Source of the DNA: Hippophae tibetana
Lineage: Eukaryota > Streptophyta > Magnoliopsida > Rosales > Elaeagnaceae
Assembly (NCBI GenBank): GCA_037013495.1
Contig: JAZDXN010000030.1
Coordinates: forward strand, 124,001 to 188,000
Length of the DNA stretch: 64,000 nucleotides
Direction: 5' to 3'
The notes under the pieces were generated by a model, which was given only the letters and a program-made list of their open reading frames with translations, made no database searches and was not told the DNA's origin. Positions within the stretch are counted from its first letter, which is position 1. Each line of letters starts with the position of its first letter. Of the stretch, positions 1 to 15,600 are shown piece after piece. The translations under genes and the position numbers were made by a program.

Positions 1-794
1 TCAGAGTAAAATAAATTGGTTTAATGTAATTTTCTCTACCAAATGACTTATTTTGTTTTGCAAAAATTAAAATATGTTAAAGTTATATAAAATAAATAAA
101 CTCACTTTTACTATTTTATAATAAATGTATTAAAAATGTTATAAATAAATAAATAATACATAATGTTTTTCCTTTATGTCAAATAAATCATATTAAATAA
201 AATCACATATACGTAGATACTATAAATATATATATTAGATTGAATGAAATCATTATTTACCAATTAAAAAAAGCTATTAGTGGTTGAAATATCATACATT
301 CCACATGTATCTTAAAAGTAGAAGAAATTGGAAAACCAATATTAAGAGACAAGGGGATTACCCTTTGTGGTGTCGATACCCTAGACATAATAGTGCAATA
401 TCCAACCAAATTATATAGGTAATTGTTAAAATTATACAAATAAGAGTAGATGATAATTTATACATACGTAAGTTTTTATATCATATTATGAGCTAATAAA
501 TATTTTACATATTTTGTAATATTTATTGGAATTCTTACTTTTATAATTAGGAATATGTCTAACAATTCTACAAACATAAATACGGATTGCCAAAATTCAT
601 AAATTATCTCGATACAAAAATTCCTCCTTTGCATGCAAACATTCAAACAATAAATTTTTATTGTATATAAGATTTTCAATTATATATATATTATCTTCTA
701 CAAGTTCGATATGATGTATTACCATTATTCTCCCTAAAAACTACTTCTATATATAGGTTAATATAACTGGAAATCATTTTTTTTACCAACTAAT

Positions 795-3181
795 TCAGAG
801 TAAAATAAATTGCTTTAATGTAATTTTCTCTACCAAATGTCTTATTTTGTTTTGCAAAAATTAAAATATGTTTAAGTTATATAAAATAAATAAACTCACA
901 TTTACTATTTTATAATAAATGTATTAAAAATGTTTTAAATAAATAAATAATACATAAAGTTTTTCCTTTATGTGAAATAAATCATATTAAATAAAATCAC
1001 ATATAAGTCGATACTATAAATATATATATTAGATTGAATGAAATCATTATTTACCAATTAAAAAAAGCTATTAGTGGTTGAAATATCATACATTCCACAT
1101 GTATCTTAAAAGTAGAAGAAATTGGAAAAACAATATTAAGAGACAAGGGGATTACCCTTTGTGGTGTCGATACCCTAGACATAATAGTGCAATATCCAAC
1201 CAAATTATACAGGTAATTGTTAAAATTATACAAATAAGAGTAGATGATAATTTATACATACGTAAGTTTTTATATCATATTATGAGCTAATAAATATTTT
1301 ACATATTTTGTAATATTTATTGGAATTCTTACTTTTATAATTAGGAATATGTCTAACAATTCTACAAACATAAATACGGATTGCCAAAATTCATAAATTA
1401 TCTCGATACAAAAATTCCTCCTTTGCATGCAAACATTCAAACAATAAATTTGTATTGTATATAAGATTTTCAATTATATATATATTATCTTCTAAAAGTT
1501 CGATATGATGTATTACCATTATTCTCCCTAAAAACTACTTCTATATATAGGTTAATATAATTGAAAATCATTTTTTTTACCAACTAATTCAGAGTAAAAT
1601 AAATTGGTTTAATGTAATTTTCTCTACCAAATGTCTTATTTTGTTTTGCAAAAATTAAAATATGTTAAAGTTATATAAAATAAATAAACTCACTTTTACT
1701 ATTTTATAATAAATGTATTAAAAATGTTATAAATAAATAAATAATACATAAAGTTTTTCCTTTATGTGAAATAAATCATATTAAATAAAATCACATATAA
1801 GTATATACTATAAATATATATATTAGATTGAATGAAATCATTATTTACCAATTAAAAAAAAGCTATTAGTGGTTGAAATATCATACATTCCACATGTATC
1901 TTAAAAGTAGGAGAAATTGGAAAACCAATATTAAGAGACAAGGGGATTACCCTTTGTGGTGTCGATACCCTAGACATAATAGTGCAATATCCAACCAAAT
2001 TATGTAGGTAATTGTTAAAATTATACAAATAAGAGTAGCTGATAATTTATACATACGTAATTTTTTATATCATATTATGAGCTAATAAATATTTTACATA
2101 TTTTGGTAATATTTATTAGAATTCTTAATTTTATAATTAGGAATATTTCTAACAATTCTACAAACATAAATACGGATTGCCAAAATTCATAAATTATCTC
2201 GATACAAAAATTCCTCGTTTGCATGCAAATATTCAAACAATAAATTTGTATTGTATATAAGATCTCCAAATATAACTATATTATCTTCTACAAGTTCAAT
2301 ATGATGTATTACCATTATTCTCCCTAAAAACTACTTCTATATATAGGTTAATATAACTGAAAATCATTTTTTTTGCCAACTAATTCAGAGTAAAATAAAT
2401 TAGTTTAATGTAATTTTCTCTACCAAATGTCTTATTTTGTTTTGCAAAAATTAAAATATATTAAAGTTATATAAAATAAATAAACTCACTTTTACTATTT
2501 TATAATAAATGTATTAAAAATGTTATGAATAAATAAATAATACATAAAGTTTTTCCTTTATGTGAAATAAATCATATTAAATAAAATCACATATAAGTAG
2601 ATACTATAAATATATATATTAGATTGAATGAAATCATTATTTACCAATTAAAAAAAGAAATAAGTGGTTGAAACATCATACATTCCACATATATCTTAAA
2701 AGTAGGAGAAACTGGAAAAACCAAGATTTCGAGACAACGGGATTACCCTTTGTGGTGTCGATACCCTAGACATGATCGTGCAATATCCAACCAAATTATG
2801 CAGGTAATTGTTAAACTTATACAAATAAGAGTAGATGATAATTTATACATACGTAATTTTTTATATCATATTATGAGCTAATAAATATTTTACATATTTA
2901 GGTAATATTTATTGGAATTCTTACTTTTATAATTAGGAATATGTCTAACAATTCTACAAACATAAATACGGATTGCCAATATTCATAAATTATCTCGATA
3001 CAAAAATTCCTCGTTTGCATGCAAAACATTCAAACAATAAATTTGTATTGTATATAAGATCTCCAAATATAACTATATTATCTTCTACAAGTTCAATATG
3101 ATGTATTACCATTATTCTCCCTACAAACTGCTTCTATATATAGTTTAATATAACTGAAAATCATTTTTTTTGCCGACTAAT
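795..3181. repeat. Three-monomer segment U2-U4, first copy of 3181-bp HOR
   Basis: U2-U4 (2387 bp) are repeated as U6-U8 at 3976-6359. Shared private variants fall in the same order in both copies (CTCCTTTGCATGC in U2/U6, GAGTAGCTGATAA in U3/U7, TTTCGAGACAACGGG in U4/U8). U5 completes the four-monomer period. Differences such as GAAACATCATAC in U4 against GAAATATCATAC in U8 show this is older than the HORs further right. Confidence 0.85.
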
Positions 3182-3975
3182 TCAGAGTAAAATAAATTGG
3201 TTTAATGAAATTTTCTCTACCAAATGTCTTATTTTGTTTTGCAAAAATTAAAATATGTTATAGTTATATAAAATAAATAAACTCACTTTTACTATTTTAT
3301 AATAAATGTATTAAAAAGGTTATAAATAAATAAATAAAACAAAAAGTTTTTCCTTTATGTGAAATAAATCAGATTAAATAAAATCACATACAAGTAGATA
3401 CTATAAATATATATATTAGATTGAATGAAATCATTATTTACCAATTAAAAAAAAGCAATAAATGGTTGAAATATCATACATTCCACATGTATCTTAAAAG
3501 TAGGAGTAATTGGAAAACCAAGATTAAGAGACAAGGGGATTACCCTTTTTGGTGTCGATACCCTAGACATGATCGTGCAATGTCCAACCAAATTATGCAG
3601 GTAATTGTTAAACTTATACAAATAAAACTAGATGATAATTTATACATACGTAATTTTAGTATCATATTATGAGCTAATAAATATTTTAAATATTTTGTTA
3701 ATATTTCTTTGAAGTCTTATTTTTATAATTAGGAATATGTTCAACAATTCTACAAACATAAATACGGATTGCCAAAATTCATAAATTATCTCGATACAAA
3801 AATTCCTCGTTTGCATGCAAACATTCAAACAATAAATTTGTATTGTATATAAGATTTTCAATTATATATATATTATCTTCTACAAGTTCGATATGATGTA
3901 TTACCATTATTCTCCCTACAAACTACTTCTATATAGAAGTTAATATAACTGAAAATCATTTTTTTACCAACTAAT

Positions 3976-6359
3976 TCAGAGTAAAATAAATTGATTTAAT
4001 GTAATTTTCTCTACCAAATGTCTTATTTTGTTTTGCAAAAATTAAAATATGTTAAAGTTATATAAAATAAATAAACTCACATTTACTATTTTATAATAAA
4101 TGTATTAAAAATGTTTTAAATAAATAAATAATACATAAAGTTTTTCCTTTATGTGAAATAAATCATATTAAATAAAATCACATATAAGTAGATACTATAA
4201 ATATATATATTAGATTGAATGAAATCATTATTTACCAATTAAAAAAAGCTATTAGTGGTTGAAATATCATACATTCCACATGTATCTTAAAAGTAGAAGA
4301 AATTGGAAAACCAATATTAAGAGACAAGGGGATTACCCTTTGTGGTGTCGATACCCTAGACATAATAGTGCAATATCCAACCAAATTATATAACTAATTG
4401 TTAAAATTATACAAATAAGAGTAGATGATAATTTATACATACGTAAGTTTTTATATCATATTATGAGCTAATAAATATTTTACATATTTTGTAATATTTA
4501 TTGGAATTCTTACTTTTATAATTAGGAATATGTCTAACAATTCTACAAACATAAATACGGATTGCCAAAATTCATAAATTATCTCGATACAAAAATTCCT
4601 CCTTTGCATGCAAACATTCAAACAATAAATTTGTATTGTATATAAGATTTTCAATTATATATATATTATCTTCTACAAGTTCGATATGATGTATTACCAT
4701 TATTCTCCCTAAAAACTACTTCTATATATAGGTTAATATAACTGAAAATCATTTTTTTTACCAACTAATTCAGAGTAAAATAAATTGCTTTAATGTAATT
4801 TTCTCTACCAAATGTCTTATTTTGTTTTGCAAAAATTAAAATATGTTAAAGTTATATAAAATAAATAAACTCACATTTACTATTTTATAATAAATGTATT
4901 AAAAATGTTTTAAATAAATAAATAATACATAAAGTTTTTCCTTTATGTGAAATAAATCATATTAAATAAAATCACATATAAGTAGATACTATAAATATAT
5001 ATATTAGATTGAATGAAATCATTATTTACCAATTAAAAAAAAGCTATTAGTGGTTGAAATATCATACATTACACATGTATCTTAAAAGTAGGAGAAATTG
5101 GAAAACCAATATTAAGAGACAAGGGGATTACCCTTTGTGGTGTCGATACCCTAGACATAATAGTGCAATATCCAACCAAATTATGTAGGTAATTGTTAAA
5201 ATTATACAAATAAGAGTAGCTGATAATTTATACATACGTAATTTTTTATATCATATTATGAGCTAATAAATATTTTACATATTTTGGTAATATTTATTAG
5301 AATTCTTAATTTTATAATTAGGAATATTTCTAACAATTCTACAAACATAAATACGGATTGCCAAAATTCATAAATTATCTCGATACAAAAATTCCTCGTT
5401 TGCATGCAAATATTCAAACAATAAATTTGTATTGTATATAAGATCTCCAAATATAACTATATGATCTTCTACAAGTTCAATATGATGTATTACCATTATT
5501 CTCCCTACAAACTACTTCTATATATAGGTTAATATAACTGAAAATCATTTTTTTTGCCAACTAATTCAGAGTAAAATAAATTGGTTTAATGTAATTTTCT
5601 CTACCAAATGCCTTATTTTGTTTTGCAAAAATTAAAATATGTTAAAGTTATATAAAATAAATAAACTCACTTTTACTATTTTATAATAAATGTATTAAAA
5701 ATGTTATAAATAAATAAATAATACATAATGTTTTTCCTTTATGTGAAATAAATCATATTAAATAAAATCACAATAAGTAGATACTATAAATATAAATATT
5801 AGATTGAATGAAATCATTATTTACCAATTAAAAAAAGCAATAAGTGGTTGAAATATCATACATTCCACATATATCTTAAAAGTAGGAGAAATTGGAAAAC
5901 CAAGATTTCGAGACAACGGGATTACCCTTTGTGGTGTCGATACCCTAGACATGATCGTGCAATATCCAACCAAATTATGCAGGTAATTGTTAAACTTATA
6001 CAAATAAGAGTAGATGATAATTTATACATACGTAATTTTTTATATCATATAATGAGCTAATAAATATTTTACATATTTTGGTAATATTTATTGGAATTCT
6101 TACTTTTATAATTAGGAATATGTCTAACAATTCTACAAACATAAATACGGATTGCCAATATTCATAAATTATCTCGATACAAAAATTCCTCGTTTGCATG
6201 CAAACATTCAAACAATAAATTTGTATTGTATATAAGATCTCCAAATATAACTATATTTTCTTCTACAAGTTCAATATGATGTATTACCATTATTCTCCCT
6301 AAAAACTGCTTCTATATATAGTTTAATATAACTGAAAATCATTTTTTTTGCCGACTAAT
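3976..6359. repeat. Three-monomer segment U6-U8, second copy of 3181-bp HOR
   Basis: Collinear with 795-3181 at an offset of 3181 bp, carrying the same three sets of private variants. The following monomer (U9, from 6360) switches to the beta linker instead of matching U5, so the HOR stops here or was overwritten. Confidence 0.85.
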
Positions 6360-7151
6360 TCAGAGTAAAATAAATTGGTTTAATGTAATTTTCTCTACCA
6401 AATGTCTTATTTTGTTTTTCCAAAATTAAAATATTTTATAATTATATAAAATAAATAAACTCACTTTTACTATTTTATAATAAATGTATTAAAAATGTTA
6501 TAAATAAATAAATAATACATAAAGTTTTTCCTTTATGTGAAATAAATCATATTAAATAAAATCACATATAAGTAGATACTATAAATATATATATTAGATT
6601 GAATGAAATAATTATTAACCAATTCAAAATATTTATTAGTGGTTGAAATATAATACATTCCACATGTATCTTAAAATTAGGAGAAATTGGAAAACCAAGA
6701 TTAAGATATAAGGGGATTACCCTTTGTGGTGTCGATACCCTAGACATAATCGTGCAATATCCAACCAAATTATACAGGTAATTGTTAAACTTATACAAAT
6801 AACAGTAGATGATAATTTATACATACGTAATTTTGGTATCATATTATGAGCTTGTAAATATTTTACATATTTTGTTAATATTTATTGGAATTCTTACTTT
6901 TATAATTAGGAATATTTCTAACAATTCTACAAACATAAATACAGATTGCCAAAATTCATAAATTATCTCGATACAAAAATTCCTCGTTTGCATGCAAACA
7001 TTCTAACAATAAATTTGTATTGTATATAAGATCTCCAAATATAACTATATTATCTTCTACAAGTTAAATATGATGTATTACCATTATTGTCCCTACAAAC
7101 TACTTCTATATATAGGTTAATATAACTTAAAATCATTGTTTGCCAACTAAT

Positions 7152-7935
7152 TCAGAGTAAAATTGGTTTAATGTAATTTTCTCTACCAAATGCCTTATTT
7201 TGTTTTGCAAAAATAAAAATATGTTAAAGTTATATAAAATAAATAAACTCACTTTTACTATTTTTAATAAATGTATTAAAAATGTTATAAATAAATAAAT
7301 AATACATAAAGTTTTTCCTTTATGTGAATTAAATCATATTAAATAAAATCACATATAAGTAGATACTATAAATATATATATTAGATCGAATGAAATCATT
7401 ATTTATCAATTAAAAAAAGCAATAAGTGGTTGAAATATCATACATTCCACATGTATCATAAAAGTAGGAGAAATTGGAAAACCAAGATTAAGAGACAAGG
7501 CGCCTTTGTGGTGTCGATACCCTAGACATGATCGTGCTATATCCAACAAAATTATGCACTTAATTGTTTAACTTATACAAATAACAGTAGATTATAATTT
7601 ATACATACGTGATTTTGGTATCATATTATGAGCTTATAAATATTTTACATATTTTGTTAATATTTATTGGAATTGTTACTTTTATAATTAGGAATATGTC
7701 TAACAATTCTACAAACATAAATACAGATTGCCAAAATTCATAAATTATCTCGATACAAAAATTCCTCGTTTGCATGCAAACATTCAAACAATAAATTTGT
7801 ATTGTATATAAGATCTCCAAATATAACTATATTATCTTCTACAAGTTCAATATGATGTATTACCATTATTCTCCCTACAAACTACTTCTATATATAGGTT
7901 AATATACCTTAAAATCATTTTGTTCGCCAACTAAT
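7152..7935. repeat. U10: monomer with a damaged core (784 bp)
   Basis: Three small losses shorten this copy. AGAGTAAAATTGG near 7156 lacks one AAAT-like step. ATTTTTAATAAATG near 7260 lacks TA. The core reads CAAGGCGCCTTTGTGG (about 7496-7511), where sisters have GGATTACCC between CAAGG and TTTGTGG. The core inverted repeat is therefore lost here, and any short open frame across it is shifted. Confidence 0.85.
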
Positions 7936-10900
7936 TCTAAGTAAAATAAATTGGTTTAATGTAATTTTCTCTACCAAATGCCTTATTTTGTTTTGCAAAA
8001 ATTAAAATATGTTAAAGTTATATAAAACAAATAAACTCACTTTTACTATTTTATAATAAATGTATTAAAAATGTTATAAATAAATAAATAATACATAAAG
8101 TTTTTCCTTTATGTGAAATAAATCATATTAAATAAAATCACATATAAGTAGATACTATAAATATATATATTAGATTGAATGAAATCATTATTTACCAATT
8201 AAAAAAAGCAATAAGTGGTTGAAATATCATACAATCCACATGTATCTTAAAAGTAGGAGAAATTGGAAAACCAAGATTAAGAGACAAGGGGATTACCATT
8301 TGTGGTGTCGATACCCTAGACATAATCGTGCAATATCCAACCAAATTATGCTGTTAATTGTTAAACTTATACAAATAACAATTGATGATAATTTATACAT
8401 CCGTAATTTTGGTATCATATTATGAGCTACTAAATATTTTACATATTTTGTCAATATTTATTGGAATTCTTACTTTTACAATTAGGAATATGTCTAACAA
8501 TTCTACAAACATAAATACGGATTGCCAAATTTCATAAATTATCTCGATACAAAAATTACTCGTTTGCATGCGACCATGGAAACAATAAATTTGTATGGTC
8601 CATTAGATCTTCAAATATATATATATTATCTTCTACAAGTTCAATATGATGTATTACCATTATTCTCCCTACAAACTACTTCTTTATATAGGTTAATATA
8701 ACTGAAAATCTTTTTTTTTTTGCCGACTAATTCAGAGTAAAATAAATTGGTTTAATGTAATTTTCTCTACCAAATGTCTTATTTTGTTTTGCAAAAATTA
8801 AAATATGTTAAAGTTATATAAAATAAATAAACTCACTTTTACTATTTTATAATAAATGTATTAAAAAATTTATAAATAAATAAATAAAACATAAAGTTTT
8901 TCCTTTATTTGAAATAAATCATATTAAATAAAATGACATATAAGTAGATACTATAAATATATATATTAGATTGAATGAAATAATTATTAACCAATTCAAA
9001 AAGTTTATAAGTGGTTGAAATATAATACATTCCACATGTATCTTAAAATTAGGAGAAATTGGAAAACCAATATTAAGAGACAAGGGGATTACCCTTTGTG
9101 GCATTGATACAATAGACATAATCGTGCAATATCCAACCAAATTATGCAGGTAATTGTTAAACTTATACAAATAACAGTAGATGATAATTTATACATACGT
9201 AATTTTGGTATCATAATATGAGCTTATAAATATTTTACATATTTTGTTAATATTTATTGGAATACTTACTCTTATAATTAGGAATATGTCTAACAATTGT
9301 CCAAACATTAATACAGATTTCCAAAATTCATAAATTATCTCGATACAAAAATTCCTCGTTTGCATGCAAACATTCAAACAATAAATTTGTATTGTATATA
9401 AGATCTCCAAATATAACTATATTATCTTCTACAAGTTCAACATGATGTATTACGATTATTCTCCCTACAAACTGCTTATATATATTAGTTAATATAATTG
9501 AAAATCATTTTTTTGCCGACTCATTCAGAGTAAAATAAATTGGTTTAATGTAATTATCTCTACCAAATGTCTTATTTTGTTTTGCAAAAATTAAAATATG
9601 TTATAATTATATCAAATAAATAAACTCACTTTTACTATTTTATAATAAATGTATTAAAAATGTCATAAATAAATAAATAAAACATAAAGTTTTTCCTTTA
9701 TGTGAAATAAATCATATTAAATAAAATCACATATAAGTAGATACTATAAATATATATATTAGATTGAATGAAATAATTATTAACCAATTCAAAAAATTTA
9801 TTAGTGGTTGAAATATAATACATTCCACATATATCTTAAAATTAGGAGAAATTGGAAAACCAAGATTAAGAGACAAGGGGATTACCCTTTGTGGTGTCGA
9901 TAAGTTAGACATAATCGTGCAATATCCAACCAAATTATGCAGGTAATTGTTAAATTTATACAAATAAAACTAGATGATAATTTATACATACGTAATTTTA
10001 GTGTCATATTATGAGTTAATAAAAGTTTTACATATTTTGTTGATATTTATTTGAATTCTTACTTCTATAATTAGGAATATGTCTAACAATTCTACAAACA
10101 TAAATACAGATTGCCAAAATTCATATATTATCTCGATACAAAAATTCCTCGTTTGCATGCAAACATTCAAAAAATAAATTTGTATTGTATATAAGATCAC
10201 CAAATATAACTATATTATCTTCTACAAGTGCGATATGATGTATTACCATTATTCTCCCTACAAACTGCTTATATATATTGGTTAATATAACTGAAAATCA
10301 TTTTTTTTCCGACTAATTCAGAGTAAAATAAATTGGTTTAATGTAATTTTCTCTACCAAATGTCTTATTTTGTTTTGTAAAAATTAAAATATGTTATAAT
10401 TATATAAAATAAATAAACTCACTTTTACTATTTTATAATAAATGAATTAAAAATGTCATAAATAAATAAATAAAACATAAACTTTTTTCTTTATGTGAAA
10501 TAAATCATATTAAATAAAATCACATAAAAGTAGATACTATAAATGTATATATTAGATTGAATGAATTAATTATTAACCAATTCAAAAAATTTATTAGTGG
10601 TTGAAATATAATACATTCCACATGTATCTTAAAATTAGGAGAAATTGGAAAACCAATATTAATAGACAAGGGGATCACCCATTGTGGTGTCGATACAATA
10701 GACATAATCGTGCAATATCCAACCAAATTATGCAGGTAATTGTTAAACTTATACAAATAAAAGTAGATGATAATTTATACATACGTAATTTTTTATAAAA
10801 TATTATGAGCTAATAAATATTTTACATATTTTGTTAATATTTATTAGAATTCTTACTTTTATAATTAGGAATATGTCTAACAATACTACAAACATAAATA

Positions 10901-11910
10901 CGGATTCCCAAAATTCATAAATTATCTCGATACAAAAATTACTCGTTTGCATACGACCATGCAAACAATAAATTTCTATGGTCCATTAGATCTTCAAATA
11001 TATATATATTATCTTCTACAAGTTCAATATGATGTATTACCATTATTCTCCCTACAAACTACTTCTATATATAGGTTAATATAACTTAAAATCATTTTTT
11101 TTTGCCAACTAATTCAGAGTAAAATAAATTGGTTTAATGTAATTTTCTCTATACAAATGCCTTATTTTGTTTTGCAAAAATTAAAATATGTTATAATTAT
11201 ATAAAATAAATAAACTCACTTTTACTATTTTATAATAAATGTATTAAAAATGTCATAAATAAATAAATAAAACATAAAGTTTTTCCTTTATGTGAAATAA
11301 ATCATATTAAATAAAATCACATATAAGTAGATACTATAAATATATATATTAGATTGAATGAAATAATTATTAACCAATATTCAAAAAATTTATTAGTGGT
11401 TGAAATGTAATACATTCCACATGTATCTTAAAATTAGGAGAAATTGGAAATCCGAGATTAAGAGGGAAGGGGATTACCCTTTGTGGTGTCGATACCCTAG
11501 ACATAATCGTGGAATATCCAACCAAATTATGCTGGTAATTGTTAAACTTATACAAATAACAGTAGATGATAATTTATACATACGTAATTTTGGTATCATA
11601 TTATGAGCATATAAATAATTTACATATTTTGTTAATATTTATTGGAATTCTTACTTTTATAATTAGGAATATGTCTAACAATTCTACAAACATAAATACA
11701 GATTGCCAAAATTCATAAATTATCTCGATACAAAAATTCCTCGTTTGCATGCAAACATTCAATCAAAAAATTTGTATTGTATATAAGATCTCCAAATATA
11801 ACTATATTATCTTCTACAAGTTCAATATGATGTATTACCATTATTCTCCCTACAAACTGCATATATAAATTGGTTAATGTAACTGAAAATCATTTTTTTT
11901 GCCGAATAAT

Positions 11911-12686
11911 TCAGAGTAAAATAAATTGTTTTAATGTAATTTTCTCTACCAAATGTCTTATTTTGTTTTGCAAAAATTAAAATATGTTATAATTATATAA
12001 AATAAATAAACTCACTTTTCCTATTTTATAATAAATGTATTAAAAATGTCATAAATAAATAAATAAAACATAAAGTTTTTCCTTTATGTGAAATAAATCA
12101 TATTAAATAAAATCACATATAAGTAGATACCATAAATATATATATTAGATTGAATGATATAATTATTAACCAATTCAAAAAATTTATTAGTTGTTGAAAT
12201 ATAATACATTCCACATGTATCTTAAAACCAAGATTAAGAGATAAATGGATTACCCTTTGTGGTGTCGATACCATAGACATAATCGTGCAATATCCAACCA
12301 AATTATGCAGGTAATTGTTAAAATTATACAAATAATAGTAAATGATAATTTATACATACGTAATTTTGGTATCATATTATGAGCTTATAAATAATTTACA
12401 TATTTTGTTAATATTTATTGGAATTCTTACTTTTATAATTAGGAATATGTCTAACAATTCTACAAACATAAATACAGATTGCCAAAATTCATAAATTATC
12501 TCGATACAAAAATTCCTCGTTTGCATGAAAACATTCAATCAATAAATTTGTATTGTATATAAGATCTCCAAATATAACTATATTATCTTCTACAAGTTCA
12601 ATATGATGTATTACCATTATTCTCCCTACAAACTGCATATATATATTGGTTAATGTAACTGAAAATCATTTTTTTTGCCGACTAAT
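11911..12686. repeat. U16: monomer with an 18-bp core deletion (776 bp)
   Basis: At 12221-12232 the sequence runs CTTAAAACCAAG, while beta sisters have TTAGGAGAAATTGGAAAA between CTTAAAA and CCAAG. Exactly 18 bp are missing between two AAAA runs, which fits slippage or microhomology-mediated loss and accounts for the 776-bp length. Confidence 0.87.
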
Positions 12687-15600
12687 TCAGAGTAAAATAA
12701 ATTGGTTTAATGTAATTTTCTCTACCAAATGTCTTATTTTGTTTTGCAAAAATTAAAATATGTTATAATTATATAAAATAAATAAATTCACTTTTCCTAT
12801 TTTATAATAAATGTATTAAAAATGTCATAAATAAATAAATAAAACATAAAGTTTTTCCTTTATGTGAAATAAATCATATTAAATAAAATCACATATAAGT
12901 AGATACCATAAATATATATATTAGATTGAATGAAATAATTATTAACCAATTCAAAAAATTTATTAGTTGTTGAAATATAATACATTCCACATGTATCTAA
13001 AAATTAGGAGAAATTGGAAATCCGAGATTAAGAGAGAAGGGGATTACCCTTTGTGGTGTAGATACCCTAGACATAATTGTGCAATATCCAACCAAATTAT
13101 GCACGAATTGTTAAACTTAAACAAATAACAGTAGATGATAATTTATACATACGTAATTTTGGTATCATATTATGAGCTTATAAATATTTTACATATTTTG
13201 TTAATATTTATTGGAATTCTTACTTTTATAATTAGGAATATGTCTAACAATTCTACAAACATAAATACGGATTGCCAAAATTCATAAATTATCTCGATAC
13301 AAAAATTCCGCGTTTGCATGCAAACATTCAAACAATAAATTTGTATTGTATATAAGATCTCCAAATATAACTATATTATCTTCTACAAGTTCAATATGAT
13401 GTGTTACCATTATTCTCCCTACAAACAGCTTCTATATATAGGTTAATATAACTGAAAATCATATTTTTGCCAACAAATTCAGAGTAAAATAAATTGGTTT
13501 AATGTAATTTTCTCTTCCAAATACCTTATTTTGTTTTGCAAAAATTAAAATATGTTAAAGTTATATAAAATAAATAAACTCACTTTTACTAATTTATAAT
13601 AAATGTATTAAAAATGTTATAAATAAATAAATAATACATAAAGTTTTTCATTTATGTGAAATAAATCATATTAAATAAAATCACATATAAGTAGATACTA
13701 AAAATATATATATTAGATTGAATGAAATCATTATTTACCAATTAAAAAAAGCAATAAGTGGTTGAAGTATCATACATTCCACATGTATCTTAAAAGTAGG
13801 AGAAATTGGAAAACCAAGATTAAGAGAGAAGGGGATTACCCTTTGTGGTGTAGATACCCTAGACATAATCGTGCAATATCCAACCAAATTATGCACGAAT
13901 TGTTAAACTTAAACAAATAACAGTAGATGATAATTTATACATACGTAATTTTGGTATCATATTATGAGCTTATAAATATTTTACATATTTTGTTAATATT
14001 TATTGGAATTCTTACTTTTATAATTAGGAATATGTCTAACAATTCTACAAACATAAATACGGATTGCCAAAATTCATAAATTATCTCGATACAAAAATTC
14101 CTCGTTTGCATGCAAACATTCAAACAATAAATTTGTATTGTATATAAGATCTCCAAATATAACTATATTATCTTCTACAAGTTCAATATGATGTGTTACC
14201 ATTATTCTCCCTACAAACAGCTTCTATATATAGGTTAATATAACTGAAAATCATATTTTTGCCAACAAATTCAGAGTAAAATAAATTGGTTTAATGTAAT
14301 TTTCTCTTCCAAATACCTTATTTTGTTTTGCAAAAATTAAAATATGTTAAAGTTATATAAAATAAATAAACTCACTTTTACTAATTTATAATAAATGTAT
14401 TAAAAATGTTATAAATAAATAAATAATACATAAAGTTTTTCATTTATGTGAAATAAATCATATTAAATAAAATCACATATAAGTAGATACTAAAAATATA
14501 TATATTAGATTGAATGAAATCATTATTTACCAATTAAAAAAAGCAATAAGTGGTTGAAGTATCATACATTCCACATGTATCTTAAAAGTAGGAGAAATTG
14601 GAAAACCAAGATTAAGAGAGAAGGGGATTACCCTTTGTGGTGTAGATACCCTAGACATAATCGTGCAATATCCAACCAAATTATGCACGAATTGTTAAAC
14701 TTAAACAAATAACAGTAGATGATAATTTATACATACGTAATTTTGGTATCATATTATGAGCTTATAAATATTTTACATATTTTGTTAATATTTATTGGAA
14801 TTCTTACTTTTATAATTAGGAATATGTCTAACAATTCTACAAACATAAATACGGATTGCCAAAATTCATAAATTATCTCGATACAAAAATTCCTCGTTTG
14901 CATGCAAACATTCAAACAATAAATTTGTATTGTATATAAGATCTCCAAATATAACTATATTATCTTCTACAAGTTCAATATGATGTATTACCATTATTCT
15001 CCCTACAAACTACTTCTATATATAGGTTAATATAACTTAAAATCATTTTTTTTGCCAACTAATTCAGAGTAAAATAAATTGGTTTAATGTAATTTTCTCT
15101 ACCAAATGCCTTATTTTGTTTTGCAAAAATTAAAATATGTTAAAGTTATATAAAATAAATAAACTCACTTTTACTATTTTATAATAAATGTATTAAAAAT
15201 GTCATAAATAAATAAATAAAACATAAAGTTTTTCCTTTATGTGAAATAAATCATATTAAATAAAATCACATATAAGTAGATACTATAAATATATATATTA
15301 GATTGAATAAAATAATTATTTACCAATTAAAAAAATTTATAAGTGGTTGAAATATCACACATTCCACATGTATCTTAAAAGTAGGAGAAATTGGAAATCC
15401 GAGATTAAGAGACAAGGGGATTACCCTTTGTGGTGTCGATACAATAGACATAATCGTGCAATATCCAACCAAATTATGCACGAATTGTTAAACTTAAACA
15501 AATAACAGTAGATGATAATTTACACATACGTAATTTTGGTATCATATTATGAGCTTATAAATATTTTACATATTTTGTTAATATTTATTGGAATTCTTAC

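Larger units (their letters stand above)
1..6359. repeat. Block 1: U1-U8, older four-monomer HOR
   Basis: Monomers start at 1, 795, 1589, 2385, 3182, 3976, 4770 and 5566 (794, 794, 796, 797, 794, 794, 796, 794 bp). U2 matches U6, U3 matches U7 and U4 matches U8, each at an offset of 3181 bp, so the period is four monomers. U3/U7 share the variant GAGTAGCTGATAATTT; U4/U8 share GATTTCGAGACAACGGG. U1 resembles U2 and U6. All are alpha-linker and carry A-type palindromes, but U1, U2, U5 and U6 continue into GATTTTCAATTATATA, the flank normally found with type B, so their right halves are mosaics. Copies differ at scattered bases, more than in the blocks at 25-52 kb. Confidence 0.9.
6360..12686. 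repeat. Block 2: U9-U16, diverged and beta-rich monomers
   Basis: Monomers start at 6360, 7152, 7936, 8732, 9525, 10318, 11114 and 11911 (792, 784, 796, 793, 793, 796, 797, 776 bp). U9 and U12-U16 carry the beta linker (ATTAACCAATTCAAAA, then TATAATACATTCCACATG). U10 and U11 are alpha. U11 and U14 have the B-type right half; the others are A. This stretch has the most private substitutions and small deletions of the window, as expected for monomers escaping recent homogenisation. Confidence 0.88.
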
